A stretch of DNA of 64,000 bases. Origin: Vibrio metschnikovii CIP 69.14. GTDB taxonomy: Bacteria; Pseudomonadota; Gammaproteobacteria; Enterobacterales; Vibrionaceae. Below the pieces are notes generated by a model. That model saw nothing but the letters and a program-made list of their open reading frames with translations. It was not told the DNA's origin and made no database searches. The stretch covers positions 1,798,001-1,862,000 of the forward strand of contig NZ_ACZO01000006.1 in assembly GCF_000176155.1 (NCBI RefSeq), written 5' to 3'. Below, one piece after another: positions 11,253-19,445 of this stretch (the stretch's first letter is position 1; every line of letters begins with the position of its first letter). The translations under genes and the position numbers were made by a program.

Positions 11253-11281
11253 CAACGCCTTGCAATCACAGCAAGGCGTTG
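11253..11281. promoter_or_regulatory. Perfect 11-bp inverted repeat upstream of mreB
   Basis: CAACGCCTTGC (11253-11263) and GCAAGGCGTTG (11271-11281) are perfect complements around a 7-base loop, 53 bases before the mreB start. Neither side has a U-run, so it is not a standard terminator. It may be a terminator-like barrier between mshQ and mreB, a leader hairpin or an operator. Confidence 0.55.
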
Positions 11282-11359
11282 ATCCATAAACATGAAGGAA
11301 AACCCATAATTTCTGACCATTCCCTAACTTAAGCATCGATCTGAGCGACAATAAGTCGC

Positions 11360-14300
11360 TTAATTGGTCTCACGCCACCAAATAACTCGGTTACTACCAC
11401 TATAGATTCCAAACTGAACCTGCCCAGCGACACTATCATCCCAAGTTCCGCTTTGAGGATTATAACGGCGTAACCAAGGCAGTCCATGCTGTTCTAAATC
11501 GAGTAACGCTTTGATCACACCGCGATTGCCTACCCCCGGCTCGGTATAGTCTAACCTTCTCACCCCTTGCACTAAAATAAATGGGCTTGTATCTGGTTGC
11601 ATGCTTACGGTAACGAGAGGGGGGATTGGCCCACCTTGGTTAACACTAAAATCGTCCGATTGGAACTCAAAAGCACTTAGCTGAGGTAATTCAGTACAAC
11701 TATCATGGCTATTAATCACAAATCCGGCTGAGGTAAAATACTCACTGAGTATTTTTTGCTGTAATCCTTGCGTTTCTGGGCCATCAACATTTTCAATGGT
11801 TAAACGTCCCCAATACAGTGACATGCTTCCATCTACATCATCAAAGCTAATGCCTTGACAGTCGCTCTCTTGATCTGAATCAGCCGTTTTGAAGCAAACG
11901 CCATCTGAGTCTTTGAGATCATTTTTGTCCAAAACAAGTTGGAAACTAGCCGTAAACGGATTAATTGGCGTAGCTGGTTTGTCGTAGACCATCACTTCGT
12001 TGTTTAGTGCAATAGCACTCGAATCTGACTGCACTCTTACAACAGTGGGAGCGGGATTACTCGTCGTATCTAAACTTATGTTTATACCATTGGCATCAAG
12101 ATAGTCTCTATTTCCCCAATCATTGTTATAACGCCACCAATCGCCAATTAAATAATTAAGCGTATCAGAACCACTACCTGATTTGGGCTGTAAATAGAGG
12201 CCTGGATTGTTCGCATAACCAAACGGTTGGCCTAGATAGGTAAAAGGTTGACCGCCTGTCGAACACGCAGCAGTCAATGTGACCGTCATCGGTGAGACAG
12301 CAAAATATGCCGGGATAAAGCGGCCTATCGGCCCTGTTGAAGCAACAGCTATCGGCAAACTAGCTTCAATTAAATCTAGGCCAAGATAAGAAGTAGGTGG
12401 CACTAATGAAAAATCAAACACTCCGACTTCGCTCACACTCTGCTGGATCGTAGTAGAACTGCCCAATTCGTGACGGTAATCGAGTGTGCCTATCGACCCC
12501 TCAGAACCATTGGAAGGTTCAACGAGCGTATGATTGAGAATAATCGACGATTGCTGATAATTAATTACTCCCAAGTTATTGGTAAAGTCATTATCTTCAT
12601 TCGGTTCAGCCGCTACCGCTTTGATATAGAGATCAAATGCCTCTCCTGATTTAGCAAATGGGGCACACTCAGTAATAGGATCTAAAGTCTCACATGCACC
12701 ATCTACTGGAGACATATCGAATCGACTATCGGTTCTAAGCACCAATGCTCTTGGCACCCGAATAAAATTCGCTTGTCCCTCCAAAAGCAGGTCTTGCTCA
12801 TCGCCAGTGCCAGTAAAGCGAGCGTGTAATAACAGTTCGCCAACCTCACGGTATGAGAGTTCGAAAGTGGCCTCGCCATCTTGATTAAAGCTCAAATTAA
12901 TCGGTATAGCATTGTTAGATGATTGACCAATTAAGTTACTGTTAATTCCCACTGACATATCACTATTATTTGGATTGATATAACTACTCCAAAAATCCAC
13001 TGATTTAACTACATCGCCAAAACTGGGCACACATTGCTGTGAAGCGTCATCTTTACGTACCGCTTTAATCGTGGCGGGAACAGATTGATTGGCATAAGCA
13101 TGGGGGACATCAAGTACAAACCCGCTGTCAACAAATTCCACCACACAATTAGCTTCAGAAAAATCGCTACCGTTGTAACTGCACTTGGTGTTATTAAAAG
13201 CTACTGCGGTAGGGTTTGAGCCTAAAACGCCAACTTCGACAGGTCCCGCTTGATTTCGCCTTAATTGAGCCTGTCCAATCCCGTTATTAAAACTTAATGT
13301 TGAGCCATTAACCCATCCTCCTGTCGCACCTGGTAATGAGTTAGGTTTTAAGTTAGCCGTAACAGGTTCAGTAAAAGAGCTACTGCAGTCACCATTAGCA
13401 CAGGCTTTTACCGATACTTCTGCCACATCACAGGTTAACGCTTGCTGTGGAAGTGTGATACGGAAATGATTAATTTGCTCCCCCACAGGACGAGAGTTTA
13501 GTGCGCAGACACGAAAATTATCGATTTCATGATGGTTTACTGAAGCACCTGTTGAGCCAGCAAGAGATAAGAAAAAATCCTCCGGTATAGCACCTTGCTC
13601 AGCCAAATTTATCTGATACTGATTGAGAACGGTCGTTGTAGAATTATTGTTAGTGCGACGAATGGAAAGTAAAACTTGGTTCGCATTGCGCGAGTCAATT
13701 TCAATCAAGTAACGATCGCCCGGCCCCGGTGTATTGGTTGGACGAAGATCAATCTTAGGGCTCACCGTCTGATGAGTGATATAGCGATAATTATTAGCCT
13801 CTGAACCTCTGACGGTAATAGACTGAGGGGTGAACCCAACACCACCCACACGCCCTTCGGTAGGATTAGCAAAATTACCCCATTCATCTAAGCCAATACC
13901 CAGCCAACCACCAGCAAACCCAGGTACAGCTGGAGTGGTAGACGTTGGATTACGAGGCGCATAACCAAGTGAACCGCCAAACCCACCGGTACGTGGCGTA
14001 ACGGTTGCATCAGAAAAAATCAGTGAAATTCCATCGGCACCATTACCCGTTAAGTTGGCCCATGCGTAATAATCCAGTTCTACTTGCACTAAGTTATTTG
14101 CAGCAGGAAAAATTCGTTGATAGGTAACTGCAGTGGCTTGATTACCAATAGCCTCGGTAAGCCGCAAGCGATTACCGACTATTCTCGGAGTAAAGTCACC
14201 TATACTTTTAAAAGCAACCCAATCTTGGCCTAGTTCGGGGCGATTAAAGTTATCAGTAAAACACTGTGGAATCTCACCACCACAAGGGTGGCGTTGATGA

Positions 14301-15799
14301 TACAAAGCCATAATTTGCGCATCGGTTAGCGCCGACCCATAAATCGCCACCTCATCGATACGGCCATCAAAACTACGGCTATTAAAGCTGTAATCACGAC
14401 CAATTTCTAAATTGCGAGTGTTAGGCCTTAGTGACCTTGAATCATCACTTGATGCAACCGAGACACCGTTAATATAGATCCGTTGTCGTTGATTTTCTGG
14501 CAAAGTACGATCATAACGAATAGTAATATGTGACCATGTATTTAATGGAATACTTTGATTAGTTCTTAGTGAGTTATTACTATTATTACTCGTGGCCCAA
14601 TACCAAAATACTCTACCTTGAGAGTCTAAGTGGAATTCATAGTTATCATCTTTGGCAACAATCGTATGTAAACCATTACCCGTCGGCCGACTCACCGGAT
14701 AAACCCAAGCAGAAACGGTTAATCTCTCGCTAAATGATAATTGTTGATTATGAGGAATCTCTACATATTGATTTTGGTTACCTATGAATACCCCATAACC
14801 ACAAGTGCCCATATTATTTAAATCGACAGGGAGTGCTGGACTCGTGTTATTGGTTGTCGCACCGTTTATTGCTCGCCCATGCAAGGTATTACTTACCGCA
14901 TTTTTGACTTCACCAACTTGCCCTGTCCACTGCGCTTCCTCAAAGCGGTATAATGCGACAGCTGCAGGCATACAGGCATTGAGTGGATTTGTACTAGGTA
15001 AACAACTACCGATAACGGAACTATTATTGACATTCACTACTCCTCCCTGATTATTTACCGCCGAAGTCAGATTGCCATAAACAGTCGAGTTAGTAATGGT
15101 GATCTCATTTGAGTTTGTGGTTACCGAAATAGGAGTAGATAATGAACCTAAGGTGCTGTTTGAAGCATGGAAGCGATTAGCTCCTGAAACACTGCCGCTT
15201 GTCATCGTAACTGAATTAAACGTCACTGGATTATTAGCCGACATGGTAATATTCCCGCTGTAAGTGCCACCGGTTATATTTACCGCATCATTAGCACGAA
15301 TATTCCCACTAAATTGTATATTGCTTATATTAACTGACTTATTCTGGCTGGTCACATGCCCCTCTACCACACCATGATTTAGGGTAATAATTCCACCAGA
15401 AGTGATATTACCCACCAAAGACAGATAACTCAGGTTGATATTAGAGCTAGTAGCAGTGATGTTTCCATATATGGTTGTTGTTTGTGTTGTAAAGGTTTGA
15501 ACCTGTCCATAGTCAGCTTGTAGATTAATTTTATTTGCTTGACTACCAATAACATTTCCACGCAGTTCGAAACCATTATTAGCCACAAGCGTCGACTCAG
15601 CATTAGCAATAATAATATCACCACTACTCAGTGTAACTTTCCCATTTCCAGAGCAGGTGTAGGTATTTCCGCTCACCAGCCATGTGGTATTACATGGTGG
15701 ATACTGCCCATGCGATAAATTATATTGCTGAGCAGCGGCCTTAAAAGACGATAACAGGACAGCCAACGTTAATAGAAGTAGACCTAACGATTTATTCAC
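11360..15799 (-). CDS. mshQ: MSHA biogenesis protein MshQ, large lectin-domain adhesin candidate
   Basis: This is the last gene of the msh operon, 1479 residues. A signal peptide covers residues 1-23. Residues 50-265 are rich in Asn, Ser and Thr, with G-N-I/L-T turns every 17-18 residues (Gly112, 130, 147, 165, 182), as in a beta-solenoid. Residues about 275-505 form a LamG/concanavalin-like domain (SFSERLTVSAWVYPVS, FDGRIDEVAIYG). Residues about 513-765 look like a bacterial L-type lectin domain (GADGISLIFSDA, GGWLGIGLDEWGNF, HEIDNFRVC). The remaining 700 residues resemble the MshQ C-terminal family (DUF6701). The GTG at 15797-15799 overlaps mshP by 8 bases. Surface exposure and sugar binding at or near the pilus tip are inferences from the domains. 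Confidence 0.88.
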   Translation of the reverse strand: MNKSLGLLLLTLAVLLSSFKAAAQQYNLSHGQYPPCNTTWLVSGNTYTCSGNGKVTLSSGDIIIANAESTLVANNGFELRGNVIGSQANKINLQADYGQVQTFTTQTTTIYGNITATSSNINLSYLSLVGNITSGGIITLNHGVVEGHVTSQNKSVNISNIQFSGNIRANDAVNITGGTYSGNITMSANNPVTFNSVTMTSGSVSGANRFHASNSTLGSLSTPISVTTNSNEITITNSTVYGNLTSAVNNQGGVVNVNNSSVIGSCLPSTNPLNACMPAAVALYRFEEAQWTGQVGEVKNAVSNTLHGRAINGATTNNTSPALPVDLNNMGTCGYGVFIGNQNQYVEIPHNQQLSFSERLTVSAWVYPVSRPTGNGLHTIVAKDDNYEFHLDSQGRVFWYWATSNNSNNSLRTNQSIPLNTWSHITIRYDRTLPENQRQRIYINGVSVASSDDSRSLRPNTRNLEIGRDYSFNSRSFDGRIDEVAIYGSALTDAQIMALYHQRHPCGGEIPQCFTDNFNRPELGQDWVAFKSIGDFTPRIVGNRLRLTEAIGNQATAVTYQRIFPAANNLVQVELDYYAWANLTGNGADGISLIFSDATVTPRTGGFGGSLGYAPRNPTSTTPAVPGFAGGWLGIGLDEWGNFANPTEGRVGGVGFTPQSITVRGSEANNYRYITHQTVSPKIDLRPTNTPGPGDRYLIEIDSRNANQVLLSIRRTNNNSTTTVLNQYQINLAEQGAIPEDFFLSLAGSTGASVNHHEIDNFRVCALNSRPVGEQINHFRITLPQQALTCDVAEVSVKACANGDCSSSFTEPVTANLKPNSLPGATGGWVNGSTLSFNNGIGQAQLRRNQAGPVEVGVLGSNPTAVAFNNTKCSYNGSDFSEANCVVEFVDSGFVLDVPHAYANQSVPATIKAVRKDDASQQCVPSFGDVVKSVDFWSSYINPNNSDMSVGINSNLIGQSSNNAIPINLSFNQDGEATFELSYREVGELLLHARFTGTGDEQDLLLEGQANFIRVPRALVLRTDSRFDMSPVDGACETLDPITECAPFAKSGEAFDLYIKAVAAEPNEDNDFTNNLGVINYQQSSIILNHTLVEPSNGSEGSIGTLDYRHELGSSTTIQQSVSEVGVFDFSLVPPTSYLGLDLIEASLPIAVASTGPIGRFIPAYFAVSPMTVTLTAACSTGGQPFTYLGQPFGYANNPGLYLQPKSGSGSDTLNYLIGDWWRYNNDWGNRDYLDANGINISLDTTSNPAPTVVRVQSDSSAIALNNEVMVYDKPATPINPFTASFQLVLDKNDLKDSDGVCFKTADSDQESDCQGISFDDVDGSMSLYWGRLTIENVDGPETQGLQQKILSEYFTSAGFVINSHDSCTELPQLSAFEFQSDDFSVNQGGPIPPLVTVSMQPDTSPFILVQGVRRLDYTEPGVGNRGVIKALLDLEQHGLPWLRRYNPQSGTWDDSVAGQVQFGIYSGSNRVIWWRETN

Positions 15800-16235
15800 C
15801 CCTTACCCCCACTTGAATTGTCCGTTGCCATGGCCAGTCGCCACTGCTGCATTGTCCGATGCTGGTAATTTGCAGCACCGTTTGCTGATTATCTAATACA
15901 CCAATATATTCACAGCTAACTTGCGCCGCACATTGCGCTAAACCATCCCCTTGAAATGTTATAGGACCGATGTCAGAAGTACCGGTTCGATCTTCAGCTT
16001 GGCGACAACTACTTTGTTGATTATTTTCTTGATAATAGCGGCTAATCTCGATCTCCGCCGCCGAGCGGGCGGCCATTTCGGCGCGAGTGCCCATCACCAT
16101 AGACACCAACTGCTGACTATTACGTTGCTGATTACGATTAGCGACCGCGGCGACAAAGCCGACCACGACGATGATAAAAATAACGATCACCAAGCCGCTG
16201 CCTTGCTGACTACGGCGCATTATAGATAAGTGCAT
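15792..16235 (-). CDS. mshP: MSHA minor pilin-like protein MshP
   Basis: A small inner-membrane/pilin-like protein with a single hydrophobic helix (VIVIFIIVVVGFVAAVAN) right after the short leader QQGSG. It resembles the PilX/GspK-type accessory pilins that prime pilus assembly. The start ATG at 16233-16235 was chosen because AGGTGGAG lies upstream, giving 147 residues; another ATG at 16218-16220 has no ribosome site, and an upstream alternative starts within mshO. Four cysteines in the second half (SSCRQ, AQCAA, SCEY, GQCS) suggest disulfides in the periplasm. It overlaps both mshO and mshQ. Confidence 0.85.
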   Translation of the reverse strand: MHLSIMRRSQQGSGLVIVIFIIVVVGFVAAVANRNQQRNSQQLVSMVMGTRAEMAARSAAEIEISRYYQENNQQSSCRQAEDRTGTSDIGPITFQGDGLAQCAAQVSCEYIGVLDNQQTVLQITSIGQCSSGDWPWQRTIQVGVRGE

Positions 16236-16989
16236 TATGAACAAACTCCACCTTTTCACCGCGATCTTCAAAGGTTAATTCAATTTTAATTAAACCGTTG
16301 CGCTGCAACTCGGGCTCTGCCACCTCAAAGCTGGCTTGGCTGAGGTTTTCTGCCATCAATACCTTGGCATTGGGTTGCTGTGGGGGACGTTGATTGAGCG
16401 TTAATAGGTGACCTTGATAACGGTAGATTTTTTTTTCAGCCTTGAGATAGCAGTACGCAACCGGTTCTCGATAGACATAGACGCGTCGTGCTGGCGATTG
16501 CAGAGGAAATAAGGTTTGACGGGTAAGTGGTACTTCAATTTCCGCTCTGTTTTCAGTAGTGATTAATACGTTATCATCTAACTGAGCGACTTGCCTTGGC
16601 GGGGCAGGATCGCTTAACGACTGGCGTAGCGGCTGTGCTTGGGTTGGAAACACCACGAGTCGATCCCCTTGCAGCAAATTCTGTTTTTTGAGAGGTAAAA
16701 ATTTCAGCTGGTTAGTGTTATTGGCTAATTGGCTATAAATGCCGCTATTAATGATCGGCAAAAACTCAATGCAGTTATTCTCGACGATGACACTATTGGG
16801 CACCGCCTCACGAATTTCTCGGCTCAACCGCTCTGTAATAAATCGCCCTTGCTGAATTAACGCTTCACGAGACGAACTGGTCGCCGCGATCCCCATCGCT
16901 TGACCGGCGACATTGCCCAAAAACAGGCCAACAATGCCGAGTAAAATAATCGCAATCACCATTTCCATTAAGGTAAAACCACGCGCCAT
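16210..16989 (-). CDS. mshO: MSHA minor pilin MshO
   Basis: A 259-residue prepilin-like protein with a very short leader, MARG, followed by FTLMEMVIAIILLGIVGLF, the type IV pilin N-terminal methylation motif and helix; cleavage would fall after Gly4. The globular part ends with a beta-rich region (KIELTFEDRGEKVEFVHNAL) as in PilW/GspJ-type minor pilins. Its start shares one base with the mshD stop and its 3' end overlaps mshP by 26 bases. Together with MshB, C, D and P it would form the tip/priming complex of the pilus (inference from T4P and T2SS families). Confidence 0.9.
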   Translation of the reverse strand: MARGFTLMEMVIAIILLGIVGLFLGNVAGQAMGIAATSSSREALIQQGRFITERLSREIREAVPNSVIVENNCIEFLPIINSGIYSQLANNTNQLKFLPLKKQNLLQGDRLVVFPTQAQPLRQSLSDPAPPRQVAQLDDNVLITTENRAEIEVPLTRQTLFPLQSPARRVYVYREPVAYCYLKAEKKIYRYQGHLLTLNQRPPQQPNAKVLMAENLSQASFEVAEPELQRNGLIKIELTFEDRGEKVEFVHNALIYNAP

Positions 16990-17561
16990 CAGTAGTTCCC
17001 CTTAATCGCGGCAAACGGGTAGCGATTGCCTTGTGAATCAATAATCACCACCTCGATGCGTTTATAATGGCTGAGCTGATTAGCATTAACGCCAGTAAAC
17101 TGACCGCTATTATCCTGCTCATAGAAAACATCAATCACGACTTTAAAATTACGATAACTGCTATCAAGAGTTTCACCGAGCACGTCTTGAATCGGTCTAG
17201 GTTGATCCCCCGTGATAAAATCATCGACGTCGTTAAACAATGTTCGATCGTTTTCAGCTGCATTAGGCCCAAGTGAGGTAGGAACTGTGCACTGCGCGCG
17301 GCCAGTAGTCGCGACTAACACGCACTCCGGCAAGCCACCATTGGGGCCTGAATTGCGATCAAACTGACGACCTAAAATTTCATCCAATACTGCTCTGCCT
17401 AGCTCAGCGGCTTTGACTGCAATCACCTGCTCGGCGCTCTGCTGCGAACGCGGGTAAAGCGCCGCTGCCAAGCCAGTAATCGCAATCGCGGTGATGGTGA
17501 TGACAATGATCATTTCCACCAGGGTAAAACCACGCGTTCGGTTAATTAAGTTAACAGGCAT
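16989..17561 (-). CDS. mshD: MSHA minor pilin MshD
   Basis: A 190-residue prepilin. It has an 11-residue leader ending RTRG, then FTLVEMIIVITITAIAITGL, the type IV pilin motif with Glu at +5. An upstream in-frame Met would add 16 residues lying inside mshC; ATG 17559-17561 was chosen because it gives a normal leader and a short overlap (11 bases) with the mshC stop. The globular domain contains a cysteine pair (ECVL, AQCTV). It resembles PilV/GspI-type minor pilins. It is part of the mshBACDOPQ structural block. Confidence 0.9.
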   Translation of the reverse strand: MPVNLINRTRGFTLVEMIIVITITAIAITGLAAALYPRSQQSAEQVIAVKAAELGRAVLDEILGRQFDRNSGPNGGLPECVLVATTGRAQCTVPTSLGPNAAENDRTLFNDVDDFITGDQPRPIQDVLGETLDSSYRNFKVVIDVFYEQDNSGQFTGVNANQLSHYKRIEVVIIDSQGNRYPFAAIKGNY

Positions 17562-18033
17562 AGATATAGCCCTCAGTATTAATGCATACTTGGCGCTGAT
17601 CGCTTGCACTGGAAATCATTACTGTACAGGGTGAAGCGGTGCATTGAGCGGCGCGGCCTAGAGAGTCAAAATCAAGATAACCGTTAGGTGTAGAAAGGCT
17701 TAACGTTACACCACTTGGCGCCTCAACCCGAGAAATGTCGTTATCAACAGCAGCAAAAGCAGTTCCGCAATTACCTGCTTCAGCCTGTGGTGATATTTGA
17801 CCAGCTTGGTTAGCGGTGACTAACCAGCGATTACAATAACCCGTGCGCTGCATGGCGCGGTTTTGGGTTAAACGCAGTGAAGCAAGAATTTCTTGTTGAG
17901 TGGTGAGCGCAGCGACCGAGCTGGTACCCGAATAGCGGCTCGCCGCATAGGCAGACAGAATACCGAGCAAGAGAATAACCACGATCAGCTCGACTAAGGT
18001 AAAGCCCAATGTTCGACGAAGGGATTTGCGCAT
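17551..18033 (-). CDS. mshC: MSHA minor pilin MshC
   Basis: A 160-residue prepilin with leader MRKSLRRTLG and then FTLVELIVVILLLGILSAYA, a standard type IV pilin helix; it resembles GspH/FimT-type minor pilins. Six cysteines lie in the globular part (GYCNRW, GNCG, AQCTASPC, VCINTEGYIYAC), likely forming disulfides in the periplasm. It begins 126 bases after mshA. A stem-loop in that gap probably lowers its expression compared with the major pilin. No frame disruption was seen. Confidence 0.9.
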   Translation of the reverse strand: MRKSLRRTLGFTLVELIVVILLLGILSAYAASRYSGTSSVAALTTQQEILASLRLTQNRAMQRTGYCNRWLVTANQAGQISPQAEAGNCGTAFAAVDNDISRVEAPSGVTLSLSTPNGYLDFDSLGRAAQCTASPCTVMISSASDQRQVCINTEGYIYAC

Positions 18034-18095
18034 CGTTGTCTCACTGAATCGGGATCTTACAGAAAACGAGATTCCATTATAAATAACACGGATAA

Positions 18096-18124
18096 AGACA
18101 AGTGACTTAAACGGTCACCTGTCT
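18096..18124 (-). terminator. Stem-loop between mshA and mshC (leaky terminator or mRNA stabiliser)
   Basis: On the minus strand AGACAGGTGAC and GTCACTTGTCT form an 11-bp stem with one G-U pair and a 7-base loop, followed only by TTTATCC. It lies 36 bases downstream of the mshA stop. Without a long U-run it should be leaky, which would favour mshA mRNA over the minor pilin genes. Confidence 0.55.
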
Positions 18125-18159
18125 CCCTTCTATACTCATAAACCGTTTATTTTCTATGG

Positions 18160-18627
18160 TTAACAACCAGAGAATACTAGGGTAGATGCAGCCTGTGATA
18201 CAGTAGCTTGAGTATAAATAACATTACAAGCAGTACTAGTTGTGCCCCACTTTTCATTACCTATAAATGAATAACGTATCGATGGAGGAGTGGTAACGAC
18301 AGCTGGCGACTGAGCCTCCCAGTCTGAATCAAGTCCAATAACAGCTCTACCAATCCCTGTAGGCGTTGCTGCTGGATAACCATAAACAATAGCTATATTG
18401 CCATCTGTTAGGGTAGCAGCCGCTGAAGTTTCTAAGCCCGCTAACGCTGCCTTACCATATACAATTCCACTTGCACCATCAATCGCACCTTTGAGACCTT
18501 GCAGAGAAGCTTTACGTGCATCGCCTTGAAAATTTAAAAATCGTGGAGCTGCCGTCACGGCGAGGATGCCCAAAATTACGATCACCACCACCAATTCAAT
18601 TAGGGTAAAACCGCCTTGTTTTTTCAT
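18160..18627 (-). CDS. mshA: MSHA major pilin MshA
   Basis: The main structural subunit of the mannose-sensitive haemagglutinin pilus, a type IVa pilus used for surface attachment. The 155-residue prepilin has leader MKKQGG, then [20 protein letters not shown], as in V. cholerae MshA. The segment [20 protein letters not shown] completes the conserved N-terminal helix. The C-terminal cysteine pair (ACNV and the final SGC) forms the pilin D-loop. The middle of the protein, rich in Ala, Gly and Thr, is the variable surface part. It lies 47 bases after mshB. The many Ser and Thr residues near the C-terminus could be sites for the nearby PglL enzyme, but this is inference. Confidence 0.95.
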   Translation of the reverse strand: MKKQGGFTLIELVVVIVILGILAVTAAPRFLNFQGDARKASLQGLKGAIDGASGIVYGKAALAGLETSAAATLTDGNIAIVYGYPAATPTGIGRAVIGLDSDWEAQSPAVVTTPPSIRYSFIGNEKWGTTSTACNVIYTQATVSQAASTLVFSGC

Positions 18628-18674
18628 TATGACTCTCTCTCTATTCTTGATTTAATTAACAATTCATGATCGGG

Positions 18675-19301
18675 TTAATTTAAGGTCACCGTCACTCGTC
18701 CGGTAGTAATTTCATACACAAATTGGTGTGCGGTTTTTCCCTCTTGCTGGATATAAACGCACTGCCACTCTGCACTATTCGCTCGCGCGAGATAACGCAA
18801 ATTATTACTTTCCCCCGCCTGAGACGCACTGGCCACTGGCGGTGGGTTTTGTAATAAATTTTCCATCAAATCGACACAGATTTGATCGGTTAAGCCGGAA
18901 GGAAAGCTGCCGTTATTATTGACCGCGATCGGATAACCATCTCGAAACCCCGTTGCATTGCCACTGCTGTCTTGGGCACGCGTGAGCCAAAACTGCACGC
19001 CATCGTAATCAATACTGTTTTGATTTTGCTCACCGGAGGCGACACTCGGTCGCGATTTCGCTTCCCATTGTGCTCTGGCAGATAACACCCCAGTCGCAAA
19101 GCCACCGGCAACGCCTTCAATACTGGCTTTTTTCGCTTCATCAGTGACATCAAGAAATTTCGGTAATGCCGCGACGGCTAATAGGCCAATGATCACAATG
19201 ACGATCACTAACTCAACCAGAGAAAACCCCTGCTCTGATGGTTGCGTTATATGATGCCGATGAGACAAATTAGGCATCGTCGTGAAAGTGGTAATTTGCA
19301 T
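18675..19301 (-). CDS. mshB: MSHA minor pilin MshB
   Basis: A 208-residue prepilin, first gene of the structural-subunit block. FSLVELVIVIVIIGLLAVAALP is the pilin helix, and cleavage would follow Gly25, so the leader is unusually long. The upstream ATG at 19299-19301 was kept because AGAGG lies just before it, while the internal Met9 has no ribosome site. Residues after the helix (KFLDVTDEAKKASIEGVAGG) resemble MshA. The 144 bases separating it from mshG leave no room for the mshF gene found there in V. cholerae. Confidence 0.9.
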   Translation of the reverse strand: MQITTFTTMPNLSHRHHITQPSEQGFSLVELVIVIVIIGLLAVAALPKFLDVTDEAKKASIEGVAGGFATGVLSARAQWEAKSRPSVASGEQNQNSIDYDGVQFWLTRAQDSSGNATGFRDGYPIAVNNNGSFPSGLTDQICVDLMENLLQNPPPVASASQAGESNNLRYLARANSAEWQCVYIQQEGKTAHQFVYEITTGRVTVTLN

Positions 19302-19335
19302 CCATGACCTCTGTAATACTTTACCTATGATGATG

Positions 19336-19364
19336 ATTATAGAATGAAATACAGTAATAAACTG
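19336..19364 (-). promoter_or_regulatory. Possible promoter for mshBACDOPQ
   Basis: A perfect TATAAT (19336-19341, minus strand) lies about 35 bases before the mshB start, with only a weak -35 (CAGTTT at 17 bases). A promoter upstream of mshB is known in V. cholerae, which supports the location; the hexamers alone are weak evidence. Confidence 0.4.
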
Positions 19365-19445
19365 TGCTGAGCAGATAAATTTTTACATCGTCTTAAAAAT
19401 AAGACTAATGATAACGCACGTTAATTTCATCACCGCTGCATAACA

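Noticed and set aside
15430..15624. Second frame inside mshQ
   Set aside because: It arises from the repetitive Asn/Thr-rich solenoid codons and is embedded in a strongly supported gene.
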